From Thermaurantimonas sp046295455 (GTDB lineage: Bacteria > Bacteroidota > Bacteroidia > Flavobacteriales > Schleiferiaceae), in the NCBI GenBank assembly GCA_046295455.1, contig JBKBNI010000004.1:124001-188000 (forward strand): DNA of 64,000 bases, read 5' to 3'. This document shows positions 36,722-44,628 of this stretch, piece after piece (the first letter of the stretch is position 1; each line of letters opens with the position of its first letter). The translations under genes and the position numbers were made by a program. Under the pieces are notes generated by a model. The model saw only the letters and a list, made by a program, of their open reading frames with translations, did no database searches and was not told where the DNA came from.

Positions 36722-36765
36722 TTTTACACAATAAGTTAAGGGTAAATAGATTTTAATAAATGTTT

Positions 36766-36930
36766 GGGCGTGCCCCCTGACAAAGCGCACCCGCGCTTTC
36801 GTCAGGGGTCGGCGTACTCCGCACTCGCTGTTCGCTCGGTGCTACGGCCTAAGCCTCAGGCACGGCCTTCGCACTGCCGGCATAGCCGGCATGCTCCGTA
36901 TGCCTCACGCGAGGCTTTCTACATTCGCCC
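36766..36930 (+). repeat. Structured GC-rich dispersed repeat, copy B
   Basis: Same modular order as the copy at 8512. GGGCGTGCCCC opens it at 36766. Hairpin 1 spans 36774-36808: CCCCTGAC/GTCAGGGG plus inner AAAGCGC/GCGCTTT with a four-base loop and one bulged C. TCCGCA is at 36818. Hairpin 2 (TGCCGGC-ATA-GCCGGCA) is at 36875-36891, TGCTCC at 36892 and CCTCACGCG at 36903. The last two motifs are 11 bases apart in both copies. The block opens with GGGCG and closes with CGCCC at 36926-36930, followed by a nine-A run. It fills most of the 237-base gap upstream of the TonB receptor gene. Confidence 0.75.
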
Positions 36931-36958
36931 AAAAAAAAATTGGTAATTAATAAAACTA

Positions 36959-37561
36959 TTAGGAAAGAGATATTCTCACTCCTCCTACTGAATTATACAC
37001 CATCTGACACTCGGGAGGATGAAATAAACCGTGTGATACTGACACCACTACCATTTGCAAATCCGCAGGATACACATTCTTATACCAATAGACAAAACTT
37101 TGAATCTCACTTACATCCTTGTAAAACCCCTTAATAAATATCTGATAACATACAAACTCAGAAGGCTTCTTCCCCTGTTTCACATCTAGCATAGCCATAG
37201 CAGATTCCGTACGTACGCGTTCCAGATCTGACTCCTTGAAGTCAGGCCAGCAATACACAACTTCACCGGAATCAGTTTCTATCCGTTTGACCACATCGTA
37301 GTACATCCCGTCGATTACAAACTCGCGTTCATTCATCCACCGGACCCTATCCCCGGTCACATCCGAACCTCTGAATGCAGCCAGTTCACCAAGAGGTATT
37401 CCCATGATAATCTGCTTTTTGACTTCCTTTCGAATGAGTTTTTTTTGAAGATGATACACAGCCATTGGCCCCAATGATGGGAACACCAGCACACCCACAC
37501 AGACCAATGCTGCAACTTTTATCAGCTCCTTACTCGTATTCCAACGCAAGCTTGATCGCAA
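36959..37561 (-). CDS. Membrane-anchored protein of unknown function
   Basis: A 200-aa protein with one N-terminal membrane segment (VAALVCVGVLVFPSLGPMAV) after a short basic stretch, then a basic helix (HLQKKLIRKEVKKQI). The following block GIPLGELAAFRG...RWMNEREFVIDGMYYDVVKRIETDSGEVVYCWPDFKESDLE is distinctive. I recall similar small proteins beside TonB-dependent receptors in Bacteroidota, but cannot verify it. Here too the next gene in its direction is a TonB-dependent receptor, separated by the repeat. The C-terminus is about 50 residues longer than the block I recall. A -7 box lies 19 bases upstream. Confidence 0.7.
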   Translation of the reverse strand: MRSSLRWNTSKELIKVAALVCVGVLVFPSLGPMAVYHLQKKLIRKEVKKQIIMGIPLGELAAFRGSDVTGDRVRWMNEREFVIDGMYYDVVKRIETDSGEVVYCWPDFKESDLERVRTESAMAMLDVKQGKKPSEFVCYQIFIKGFYKDVSEIQSFVYWYKNVYPADLQMVVVSVSHGLFHPPECQMVYNSVGGVRISLS

Positions 37562-37579
37562 CCCTTTTCAATTTTACAT

Positions 37580-37587
37580 CAAATATA
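37580..37587 (-). promoter_or_regulatory. -7 box for the membrane-anchored unknown protein
   Basis: Minus-strand TATATTTG, a full TAnnTTTG match, 19 bases from the start codon at 37561. The divergent dioxygenase gene has only a one-mismatch version (GAATTTTG at 37637-37644). Confidence 0.45.
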
Positions 37588-37643
37588 GCCCACGCGCTTT
37601 CGTCGCCAATGAAATCTCCGGTCGAATTTCTTTTCAGAATTTT

Positions 37644-38318
37644 GTGCACACTGCTCATTCAGACATCAATATTATCCCCGAAATTATCCCCGAAAAAAGA
37701 AAACATACATTGATACCACGCAGGCCAGAGCTTTTTGATAAGACGGTTTTCGACCTTGTACCCGGCATGCTGCTGCTCCATACCGGTTATCTGACCGGGG
37801 ACGAATCGGCCAGGCTTTATCAAGTGTTGAAAAACGAAATACATTGGCAGCAACATTATTTGACGATATACGGCCGTAAGATCCCATTTCCCAGGCTAAT
37901 GTGCTGGATGGGACAAGCAGGAGCAGCCTATCGTTTTTCAGGAAATGAATTCACTCCTGCAGAGTGGCATGCGGATGTCCTCACACTCAAAGACTGTCTT
38001 TCGGCATTCTTACAAGCTGATTTTAATTCTGTTTTACTCAATCTCTACCGAAATGGAAGTGACTCGATGAGCTGGCATGCCGATGATGAGCCGGAGCTCG
38101 GCCGGCAGCCGATAATAGCCAGCGTGAGTCTTGGAGCTGAGCGCACCTTTGTGTGGAAGCGCAAGTCCGGTGGTGCCTCCCGAAGGGTGACCCTGCCCGA
38201 TGGATCTTTGCTGGTGATGAGTGGCGATTTTCAACATCAGTTTCTACATGCACTTCCCAAAACCTCAGCCGATACTCCGGCCCGGATCAACCTCACTTTT
38301 CGGGCCATTAGACTGTAA
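37644..38318 (+). CDS. AlkB-type alpha-ketoglutarate-dependent dioxygenase
   Basis: Repairs alkylated bases by oxidative demethylation with Fe(II) and 2-oxoglutarate. The core matches the ALKBH2/3-like bacterial group: RLMCWMGQAG, NSVLLNLYRNGSDSMSWHADDE with the iron-binding HxD, ASVSLGAERTFVWKRK, GSLLVMSGDFQHQFLHALPK with the distal iron histidine, and RINLTFR with the 2-oxoglutarate arginine. No ATG precedes the core. The GTG at 37644 gives 224 aa; a TTG at 37710 gives 202 aa and would better suit the possible -7 box at 37637-37644. The extra N-terminal codons include an in-frame 12-base tandem duplication. Confidence 0.9.
   Translation: MHTAHSDINIIPEIIPEKRKHTLIPRRPELFDKTVFDLVPGMLLLHTGYLTGDESARLYQVLKNEIHWQQHYLTIYGRKIPFPRLMCWMGQAGAAYRFSGNEFTPAEWHADVLTLKDCLSAFLQADFNSVLLNLYRNGSDSMSWHADDEPELGRQPIIASVSLGAERTFVWKRKSGGASRRVTLPDGSLLVMSGDFQHQFLHALPKTSADTPARINLTFRAIRL
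37671..37694 (+). repeat. Perfect 12-bp tandem duplication
   Basis: ATTATCCCCGAA occurs twice in a row, adding IIPE twice near the proposed N-terminus of the AlkB-like protein. If translation starts at 37710 it lies in the leader instead. Confidence 0.85.
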
Positions 38319-38350
38319 ATCCGCACATAGTCACGACACATGGTAATAAA

Positions 38351-38375
38351 AAAGCTGCCACATTGTGACAGCTTT
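38351..38375. terminator. Bidirectional hairpin between the AlkB-like gene and the T9SS gene
   Basis: AAAGCTG pairs with CAGCTTT, with a short inner CA/TG stem and one mismatch, preceded by an A-run and followed by T-rich DNA. It separates two convergent genes. Confidence 0.65.
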
Positions 38376-38399
38376 ATGTATATAAATTAAGTTAGTATT

Positions 38400-41300
38400 T
38401 TACTGAATTACGATCTTTTTGTTGAGGGTACCCGCAGATGTTTCAATTTGTACGAAGTAGGTACCCGCCGGCAGTCTTCTCAGATCGAATGAGTGATTAA
38501 ACACGCCGTTGGCCGAAATGATCCTGTCAGTGAAGACAGAGCGTCCTGCCAGATCTACTATTCTGACGGGTAACTCTTTCAAGTCATCGCTGTATGTTAG
38601 CTCAAATCGCCCATCGTTCGGATTGGGAAATACTTTGAGCCTGCCATTTAGAGAGTTTTCAGCGATTCCGATGCTGAATTTCAGGGTATCGCACGAAGTT
38701 ACACTTCCACAGGAGTTAAATGCAGTAAGGCACACCGGATAGACTCCATTGCCCGGAAATGTAAATGTCGGATTGAGCTGGCTGCTTGAACCCGCCGTTC
38801 CAAATGTCCAATGGACTGAGTCGGCGTTGGTCACGTTAGAGGTAAAGCTTACTACATAATTCGACAGAGTGTATGTAAAAGCTGCTGTAGGTTGAGGCTG
38901 TGTACCTACCGTCACAGGCGTACGGATGTTGGAGCAAGGATCACCAGTATAAAAGACCGTGATCTTCCATGTATTGTTGGGTATAAAGTTATAGATAGCG
39001 TCGCAGCCTGAGCCACCAAATGTGCGGCCGGCATGAAGTTGAAATACAAGAGGCCCTGTTACCACACCATTGGCTATGGTAAGACCAGTGCGATTGTAGC
39101 TGAATGTACCGGTAGAAGTTCCTGTACCGCTAAACAATTGACCCTCTGATTGTCCTGTAGTGATACAGCGCAACTGCGAACGCTGCTCGCTCATCCAACC
39201 GCTGCCTACAGCGGTGAAGTCGTATTCTACACTGATAGAGTCAACCGTTACACCCAGAGGAAGATTTATGGTCATAACTCCCGGACAACTGGATGATCCG
39301 GTAATTGCTGTAAAGTTGCGATCCGACAAAATGTCCCCTGCTGTGTAAGTGAATGTTTGAGCTCCACTTAGCGATCCATATCCCAGATAGTATGTGTTCT
39401 GAGCGGCTATGGATGGTACAAAAAAGCTTGGTCCCGTGGCAATGGGGGTGGTTGCAGTGGCAGTCGCAAACCACTGATAGCTTACACCGGGCCAGTTTTG
39501 TGCATTCAAAGTTATTGTGTCTATACCGCTGCACACCAATGCTGTATCTGCCTTAGGAGCCAGTGGTATCTGGGTGGACGAGAATTTAAGTGTGTCATTG
39601 CTCTTATCCTGATCAGAGGCCAGATTGGTAAAAGCTTCAATATTGAGATTGGCTCCGTTTGCCGTATTGATAGTACCAAGCAATAAGGTATCTGACTGCC
39701 CATTTTGGAGAGGTCCGGTGATGGTAGCGTTCAGTGTTTGGGTGATGTCACCGGATATATTGACTACCACAGGAATATTGCTCACAGGGTCAAAGCCATT
39801 GTTTCTAACAACCATTCGAACCGGTGTGGTAGCACTCCCACAAGCCAATACGGCCGGACTCGTGACAGCGCGTGTTTCTACATCAAACTGTATGGGTAAA
39901 CAGACAGTAATCGGCCCTGTGAATGAACTTGAATCATTCACCGCAGGACATTTGGCGCGGATGTAAAAGTCAACACAACTGCCCGATGGCAAACCTGTAA
40001 TGGTAGCTGGATTGGTCGTTACATTTACAATGGTACCTATGGCTGAACCTGGAACGAAATTTACCGGACCCCACTCGATATCCCAGCTTCCGGCATTGTT
40101 TCCGGCTTGATTCCAGCTAAATGTGGCAGTCGTAGCGGTATTTCCGGTCGATACAAAATTCTGAGGAGACGGGCAAGCCGGTAGAGCTTCTACATAAATC
40201 TCATCAATGAAAACATCCGGTCCGAATCCACTTCTTGCGTGAAATTCAAAACGCTGATTTTTTCCAATGTAAGAGGGGGGCAAGTCAATGATTTGCTCAG
40301 TAAATGACGGAGCAGGTGCAGTAGTTTGAGCTCCTGGTGTGGTAAATGAAGGACCACCGAGTTTTAGAAGAGTGTCTGCAGATCCTGTGCTGTCATTTCT
40401 CGAGAGCACAATCAGCGAATCGTTGGGATAGGCTACACTGTACTGATGTGACCAGTAGAAACGCAGACGCGCAGGCTGGGTAATTTGCACAAAAGGCGTA
40501 TTCATTACAGCTCTGATACCATTCGCCCAGCTCCAGAAATTGGCTCTTGCTAATGAGACACCCCCTGTGGTGAAGTGTGACCAGTTTTGAGTGCTCGAAC
40601 CTGTCGTGCTAAAACTAAAACATGCAGGAGGCCATGTGGTAAAAGATTCTACAAATGGCATGGCCACAGGTAAGCAGGCTGTAGTGAAAGAAATAGGACC
40701 CACCCATGAGCTATACTGCCCTGAGCCACAGCTATCGCGTATAAAAATTTGATATTGTGTATTTTGAACTAATCCTGTGACATTTACACTCGTGCCTGGT
40801 ACACTTCCTGATAAGAGCTGAAGACCCGATCCCGGTGTAAACCCTACCGTTCCAACTTCCCATTGGGTAACGCTTCCGGTATTGTTTTTTGTAAAATTGA
40901 ACACAGCATTGGTAGCAGACACACTGGATAGACTGAATCCGGATGGCGGTAAGCATGAAGGAATACCTTCAACCTCGACAAAATCAATAAAAACATCCGG
41001 ACCGAATCCTGATCGAGCCACAAATCGGATATCGATTTTATTACCGATGAAAGCAGCAGGTATAATGACATTTTCCTGATTGAATTGACCGGGGGTTGTT
41101 GATCCGCTTCCGACAGTATTAAAAGTTGGCCCTCCCAATGTTTGGATTCGCGTCCACGTCACGGACGTATCAACTTTGATTTCCAAAAAGAGGGAGTCAT
41201 TTGGATATGTAGAATTGTATTGATGAGACCATGCATATTTGATCCATGATGGTTGAGTTACATTTAATCTCGGGAGTTGCATGCGTGCGGTTACACCATT

Positions 41301-42788
41301 AGTCCAACTCCAGAAGTTGGCTCTGGCCAGAGAAACACCACCTGTTGTAAAGTGTGTCCAGTTTTGTGTAGCTGAACCTGTGGTCGAAAATCCAAAACAC
41401 AGCGGTGGCCATGTCTGAAAGTCTTCATAAAAAGGTAAACTAAAAGACCCGCACGTGGTTGCTCCAAGTAAGACTGAGGACCAGCTTGAAGTAGTCACTG
41501 AGTCACAACGCGTACGAAGGTAAAAGTGATATTGAGTACTTGGCATAAGTCCTGTGATGGTTGTTTGGCTGCCGGTAAGACCTGTCAGCAAGGTACCCGT
41601 ACCTTGAGTAAAACCTACGGGACCATATTCTAAATCAAAGGTTACGCTAGTATTGGCCGTCCAGCCGAGGGTGATCTGGGTTGAGTCTGCATTTATCACT
41701 GAAAATCCAGATGGGGCAAGACACTGAGGAGTAAATGTAAATGGCCCTTGCCAAACAGATGTATCCGTACTCGTGCAAATATTCCGGATAAATACTGCCA
41801 TTTGAACTCCGGAAGTAAGACCTGAAAAATTGTATGAATTTCCGCTTGTTATGGTTACTGTGGTGCCCTGTCCCAGTGTGAGTGGCGCCTGGCCAAACTG
41901 AATCTGGTAGCCGATGGAAGGATTTATCTGAGACCAGTTCGCCGTAGCTGAATTGTGGGTTACGTTTGAAAATGTAACTGCCCCCGGGGCAAAACATGTA
42001 GGAATTGACCATTGGTAAGTGAGCCCCTGGGATGGTAAGTTGCCCGAGATAAATGGCATGGCTGCATTATTTGCAGCTCCAGGCACAGCATTAGCCCATG
42101 TGCTTGTAGTGGTTACATTTCTGAAATCCGTATTCGAAAACCCCCTCAAACCTACTTGACCGGTGATAGCAGTAGAGGAGTTTAGTGTAAAAAAATACCC
42201 ATATACAACACTGACCGAATTGGTGGTCTCGTGAAGGCGAATTTGAAAATTGATGGTATCAGTCGCATTTGCAGAGCTAAATCTTCTGTAGTTTGTCCAT
42301 TGCACCACACATATTCGGTTTGGTGCTGTACCGATAGTTTCCAGGCGAATCTCAGATGTAGGACCATTTGCTTGCAGATCTCTATTAAAACCGACTACAG
42401 TACCTTGCTTGTTAGGTGGAGCTGTAGATGCGCTGCTGATGGCTGTGTAGCCCGCTCCGGCCATATTTACAGCCTGGTTTCCATCCGCTGAAATCCCAAA
42501 TCTGACAATGCCGTCTGCGCGTATCCCAATCCGATCATACGTTACACCATTGTAGATAAAATTAAATCCTATAGGGAAGCCCGGCCCGGTTTCTACTGTA
42601 CCTCCTAATGGATTAGCAGGATCCACAAACCGTTGGTCATCTGTAGTTGCATTTCCCAAAACCACACCTCCTGTAATGGGGGTGTAGGATCCCAAACTGT
42701 CAATTGAAAAAATATAACTGTTTACCTGACCTACACTGTGAAAAGAAAACCAAAGCGAAAGATTGAAAACAAGTAAAATTTTCTTCAT
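38400..42788 (-). CDS. Giant secreted modular protein with T9SS type A sorting domain
   Basis: A 1462-aa protein with a signal peptide (KKILLVFNLSLWFSFHSVGQ). Order by eye: N-terminal beta-sandwich (about 20-265, with APNRICVVQW and FQIRLHETTN), fibronectin III-like modules, two copies of a MAM-like domain (about 447-615 and 705-875), more FN3, a CARDB-like domain (about 965-1080), an Ig-like domain, a region of about 120 residues shared with the 2562-aa protein (about 1150-1290), a PKD domain (about 1300-1375) and the C-terminal sorting domain (KVFPNPNDGRFEL, LPAGTYFVQIET). It is exported by T9SS and probably attached to the surface or released. No catalytic motif is visible, so an adhesive or structural role is likely. 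Confidence 0.88.
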   Translation of the reverse strand: MKKILLVFNLSLWFSFHSVGQVNSYIFSIDSLGSYTPITGGVVLGNATTDDQRFVDPANPLGGTVETGPGFPIGFNFIYNGVTYDRIGIRADGIVRFGISADGNQAVNMAGAGYTAISSASTAPPNKQGTVVGFNRDLQANGPTSEIRLETIGTAPNRICVVQWTNYRRFSSANATDTINFQIRLHETTNSVSVVYGYFFTLNSSTAITGQVGLRGFSNTDFRNVTTTSTWANAVPGAANNAAMPFISGNLPSQGLTYQWSIPTCFAPGAVTFSNVTHNSATANWSQINPSIGYQIQFGQAPLTLGQGTTVTITSGNSYNFSGLTSGVQMAVFIRNICTSTDTSVWQGPFTFTPQCLAPSGFSVINADSTQITLGWTANTSVTFDLEYGPVGFTQGTGTLLTGLTGSQTTITGLMPSTQYHFYLRTRCDSVTTSSWSSVLLGATTCGSFSLPFYEDFQTWPPLCFGFSTTGSATQNWTHFTTGGVSLARANFWSWTNGVTARMQLPRLNVTQPSWIKYAWSHQYNSTYPNDSLFLEIKVDTSVTWTRIQTLGGPTFNTVGSGSTTPGQFNQENVIIPAAFIGNKIDIRFVARSGFGPDVFIDFVEVEGIPSCLPPSGFSLSSVSATNAVFNFTKNNTGSVTQWEVGTVGFTPGSGLQLLSGSVPGTSVNVTGLVQNTQYQIFIRDSCGSGQYSSWVGPISFTTACLPVAMPFVESFTTWPPACFSFSTTGSSTQNWSHFTTGGVSLARANFWSWANGIRAVMNTPFVQITQPARLRFYWSHQYSVAYPNDSLIVLSRNDSTGSADTLLKLGGPSFTTPGAQTTAPAPSFTEQIIDLPPSYIGKNQRFEFHARSGFGPDVFIDEIYVEALPACPSPQNFVSTGNTATTATFSWNQAGNNAGSWDIEWGPVNFVPGSAIGTIVNVTTNPATITGLPSGSCVDFYIRAKCPAVNDSSSFTGPITVCLPIQFDVETRAVTSPAVLACGSATTPVRMVVRNNGFDPVSNIPVVVNISGDITQTLNATITGPLQNGQSDTLLLGTINTANGANLNIEAFTNLASDQDKSNDTLKFSSTQIPLAPKADTALVCSGIDTITLNAQNWPGVSYQWFATATATTPIATGPSFFVPSIAAQNTYYLGYGSLSGAQTFTYTAGDILSDRNFTAITGSSSCPGVMTINLPLGVTVDSISVEYDFTAVGSGWMSEQRSQLRCITTGQSEGQLFSGTGTSTGTFSYNRTGLTIANGVVTGPLVFQLHAGRTFGGSGCDAIYNFIPNNTWKITVFYTGDPCSNIRTPVTVGTQPQPTAAFTYTLSNYVVSFTSNVTNADSVHWTFGTAGSSSQLNPTFTFPGNGVYPVCLTAFNSCGSVTSCDTLKFSIGIAENSLNGRLKVFPNPNDGRFELTYSDDLKELPVRIVDLAGRSVFTDRIISANGVFNHSFDLRRLPAGTYFVQIETSAGTLNKKIVIQ
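38930..39330 (-). other. Unrecognised domain shared with the 2562-aa protein (copy 1)
   Basis: Encodes CPGVMTINLPLGVTVDSISV, then GWMSEQRSQLRC, FSYNRTGLTIANGV, LVFQLHAGRTFGGSGCDAIY and FIPNNTWKITVFY. The same ordered blocks recur at 59990-60375 in the other giant T9SS protein. I do not know the family. Invariant features are GW.SEQRS, NR..L..ANG, the LQLHA.RT.GG cluster and C-D-.-IY.FIPN..W...V.Y. Confidence 0.65.
40165..40675 (-). repeat. MAM-like domain, intragenic copy 2
   Basis: Encodes PFVESFTTWPPACFSFSTTG, NWSHFTTGGVSLARANFWSW and WSHQYSVAYPNDSLIV, ending at FIDEIYVEALPAC. It is closely similar to copy 1 at 40945-41448, about 775 bases away, with stretches of near-identical residues (GGVSLARANFWSW). 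Boundaries are approximate. Confidence 0.8.
40945..41448 (-). repeat. MAM-like domain, intragenic copy 1
   Basis: Encodes LPFYEDFQTWPPLCFGFSTTG, NWTHFTTGGVSLARANFWSW and WSHQYNSTYPNDSLFL, ending at FIDFVEVEGIPSC. It pairs with copy 2 and shows a recent segmental duplication within the gene. Boundaries are approximate. Confidence 0.8.
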
Positions 42789-42812
42789 CTGATTTTTATA
42801 TTAAAATTAATA

Positions 42813-42820
42813 CAAAAGTA
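42813..42820 (-). promoter_or_regulatory. -7 box for the 1462-aa T9SS gene
   Basis: Minus-strand TACTTTTG, a full TAnnTTTG match, 25 bases upstream of the start at 42788 in an A/T-rich context. Confidence 0.5.
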
Positions 42821-42928
42821 AATTATTTACTGCTTGAACCTGCAATACCTCAAAAGCATGAAAAATTTAAGGCTTAAATATCAATCATCTTATGACTACT
42901 GATTGATGTGACTCCGCAATCTGATTAT

Positions 42929-44242
42929 TTACTTTTTTCGGAAATATATGTCAATCGGGACACCTTTGAAATCAAAATGCTGACGGATTTGATTTTCTAC
43001 AAATCGTTTATAAGGATCTTTGATGTATTGAGGTAAATTGGCAAAAAAGGCGAACTGGGGTCTCGGTGTCGGCAGTTGTGTTATGAATTTAATAGATATT
43101 GTCTTGCCTTTATATATAGGTGGAGGTTGATTCTGAAAAATTGGTAGCAGTGTCTCATTTAATACATGGGTCGGGATCCTCGCCTTTCTCCTTTTGTATA
43201 CCTCAAGACTTTCTTCAAGTGTTTTGAGCAGGCGGATTTTATCAGTAGCGGATACAAAGAGAATGGGCACATCGTCGAAGGGCTTGATTCTCTCCAGAAT
43301 TGCATTTCGAAATTGATTTGCTGTGGCTTGCGATTTGTCAGTAAGATCCCACTTGTTAAGCGCTATGACTACCCCTTTGTAATTTTTTTCAATCAAATGA
43401 AATATATTAATGTCTTGTGCTTCAACTCCTCTTGAAGCATCGAGCATCAGAATACAAACATCTGAATTTTCAATGGCTCTGATGGCACGCATTACGGAGT
43501 AAAACTCCAAATCTTCATTGACTTTACCCTTTTTTCGCAAGCCGGCTGTATCGACGAGATAAAAATCAAAGCCAAACATATTGTAGCGGGTGTGAACAGC
43601 ATCCCGAGTCGTACCGGCCACGTCTGAGACGATGTGTTGATCTTTTCCTGTTAAGGCATTCAGAAAACTTGATTTACCTACATTAGGTCTACCTACAATG
43701 CAGATGCGGGGCAGATCTTTCGAAAAATCTCCTTCACTTTCAGACTCCCAAGGCAGATAGCTGATCACCTTGTCCAGAAGCTCACCGGTGCCGTGACCGT
43801 TGACAGCAGATATTGGAAACACATTAGTGAATCCTAAAGTGAAAAAATCAGAAATTACATAATCATTGGAAGGACTATCTACCTTGTTGACGGCCAGAAT
43901 ATGCGGTTTTCTACTTCTGCGAATGAGCTCAGCGACTTCTTCATCCAACGGTGTTAATCCCTCCCGGCCGTCCACCACAAATATGATTACGTGAGATTCT
44001 TCAATGGCAAGTCGAGCTTGTTTCCGGATCTCCGTCTCAAATACATCATCAGAGCCCTCCACATATCCTCCTGTATCTACTATTGTGAATGTGTGCTGAA
44101 GCCACTCAGCAGGTGCGTAGATTCGGTCTCTCGTCACACCTGGAGTATTATCCACAATTGCCTCTCTCCGACCAGTAAGCCGGTTGAACAGAGTGGATTT
44201 ACCGACATTTGGTCTCCCTACAATGGATACGATTCCTGCCAT
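42929..44242 (-). CDS. der: Ribosome biogenesis GTPase Der (EngA)
   Basis: A 437-aa tandem GTPase needed for 50S subunit maturation. From the ATG at 44240-44242 (MAGIVSIVGRPNVGKS) it has two G domains, each with GRPNVGKS, the DTPGVTRDR or DVAGTTRDA switch, DTGG or DTAG and NK.D motifs, then the C-terminal KH-like domain (about 355-437, RIPTHVLNETL, RPQFAFFANLPQYIKDPYKRF). An earlier in-frame start at 44266 adds eight residues only. It is the last gene of the miaB operon, 64 bases after secG. Confidence 0.97.
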   Translation of the reverse strand: MAGIVSIVGRPNVGKSTLFNRLTGRREAIVDNTPGVTRDRIYAPAEWLQHTFTIVDTGGYVEGSDDVFETEIRKQARLAIEESHVIIFVVDGREGLTPLDEEVAELIRRSRKPHILAVNKVDSPSNDYVISDFFTLGFTNVFPISAVNGHGTGELLDKVISYLPWESESEGDFSKDLPRICIVGRPNVGKSSFLNALTGKDQHIVSDVAGTTRDAVHTRYNMFGFDFYLVDTAGLRKKGKVNEDLEFYSVMRAIRAIENSDVCILMLDASRGVEAQDINIFHLIEKNYKGVVIALNKWDLTDKSQATANQFRNAILERIKPFDDVPILFVSATDKIRLLKTLEESLEVYKRRKARIPTHVLNETLLPIFQNQPPPIYKGKTISIKFITQLPTPRPQFAFFANLPQYIKDPYKRFVENQIRQHFDFKGVPIDIYFRKK

Positions 44243-44306
44243 ATCTTGTATTGACACTTTGTACAACCCAAATATGATTGAGCTGTAATGTGCCTGAAAA
44301 TCAGAA

Positions 44307-44627
44307 TTACTGAGGATTGTTTTCGACCGGTAATGAAGGGGTTGCAGGTATCTCTACACCCTCGGTGATCTGGCTTTTTGTTTCGGTTTCAGAATCAGTT
44401 GTGCCCGTGATGATGTTGATGGTCAATACCAGCACGACGAGAATGATGGATAATGTCCAGGTAGCCTTATCCAAAAAATCGGTTGACTTCTGAACACCTC
44501 CGAATAAATTGGTCGTGCTACTGCCAAAAGCCGACGACAGACCGCCACCCTTAGGGTTTTGTACCATGACCACTACGATGAGGAGTAAACAGACCAGAGC
44601 GGTAATGACGACAAGTAATGTGAGCAT
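44307..44627 (-). CDS. secG: Preprotein translocase subunit SecG
   Basis: A 106-aa subunit of the SecYEG channel with two membrane segments (about 2-22 and 56-75) joined by the conserved cytoplasmic loop VQNPKGGGLSSAFGSSTTNLFGG. The C-terminal tail is acidic and Thr/Pro-rich. It starts one base after the stop of the TPR protein, so coupling is tight. Confidence 0.93.
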   Translation of the reverse strand: MLTLLVVITALVCLLLIVVVMVQNPKGGGLSSAFGSSTTNLFGGVQKSTDFLDKATWTLSIILVVLVLTINIITGTTDSETETKSQITEGVEIPATPSLPVENNPQ

Positions 44628-44628
44628 T

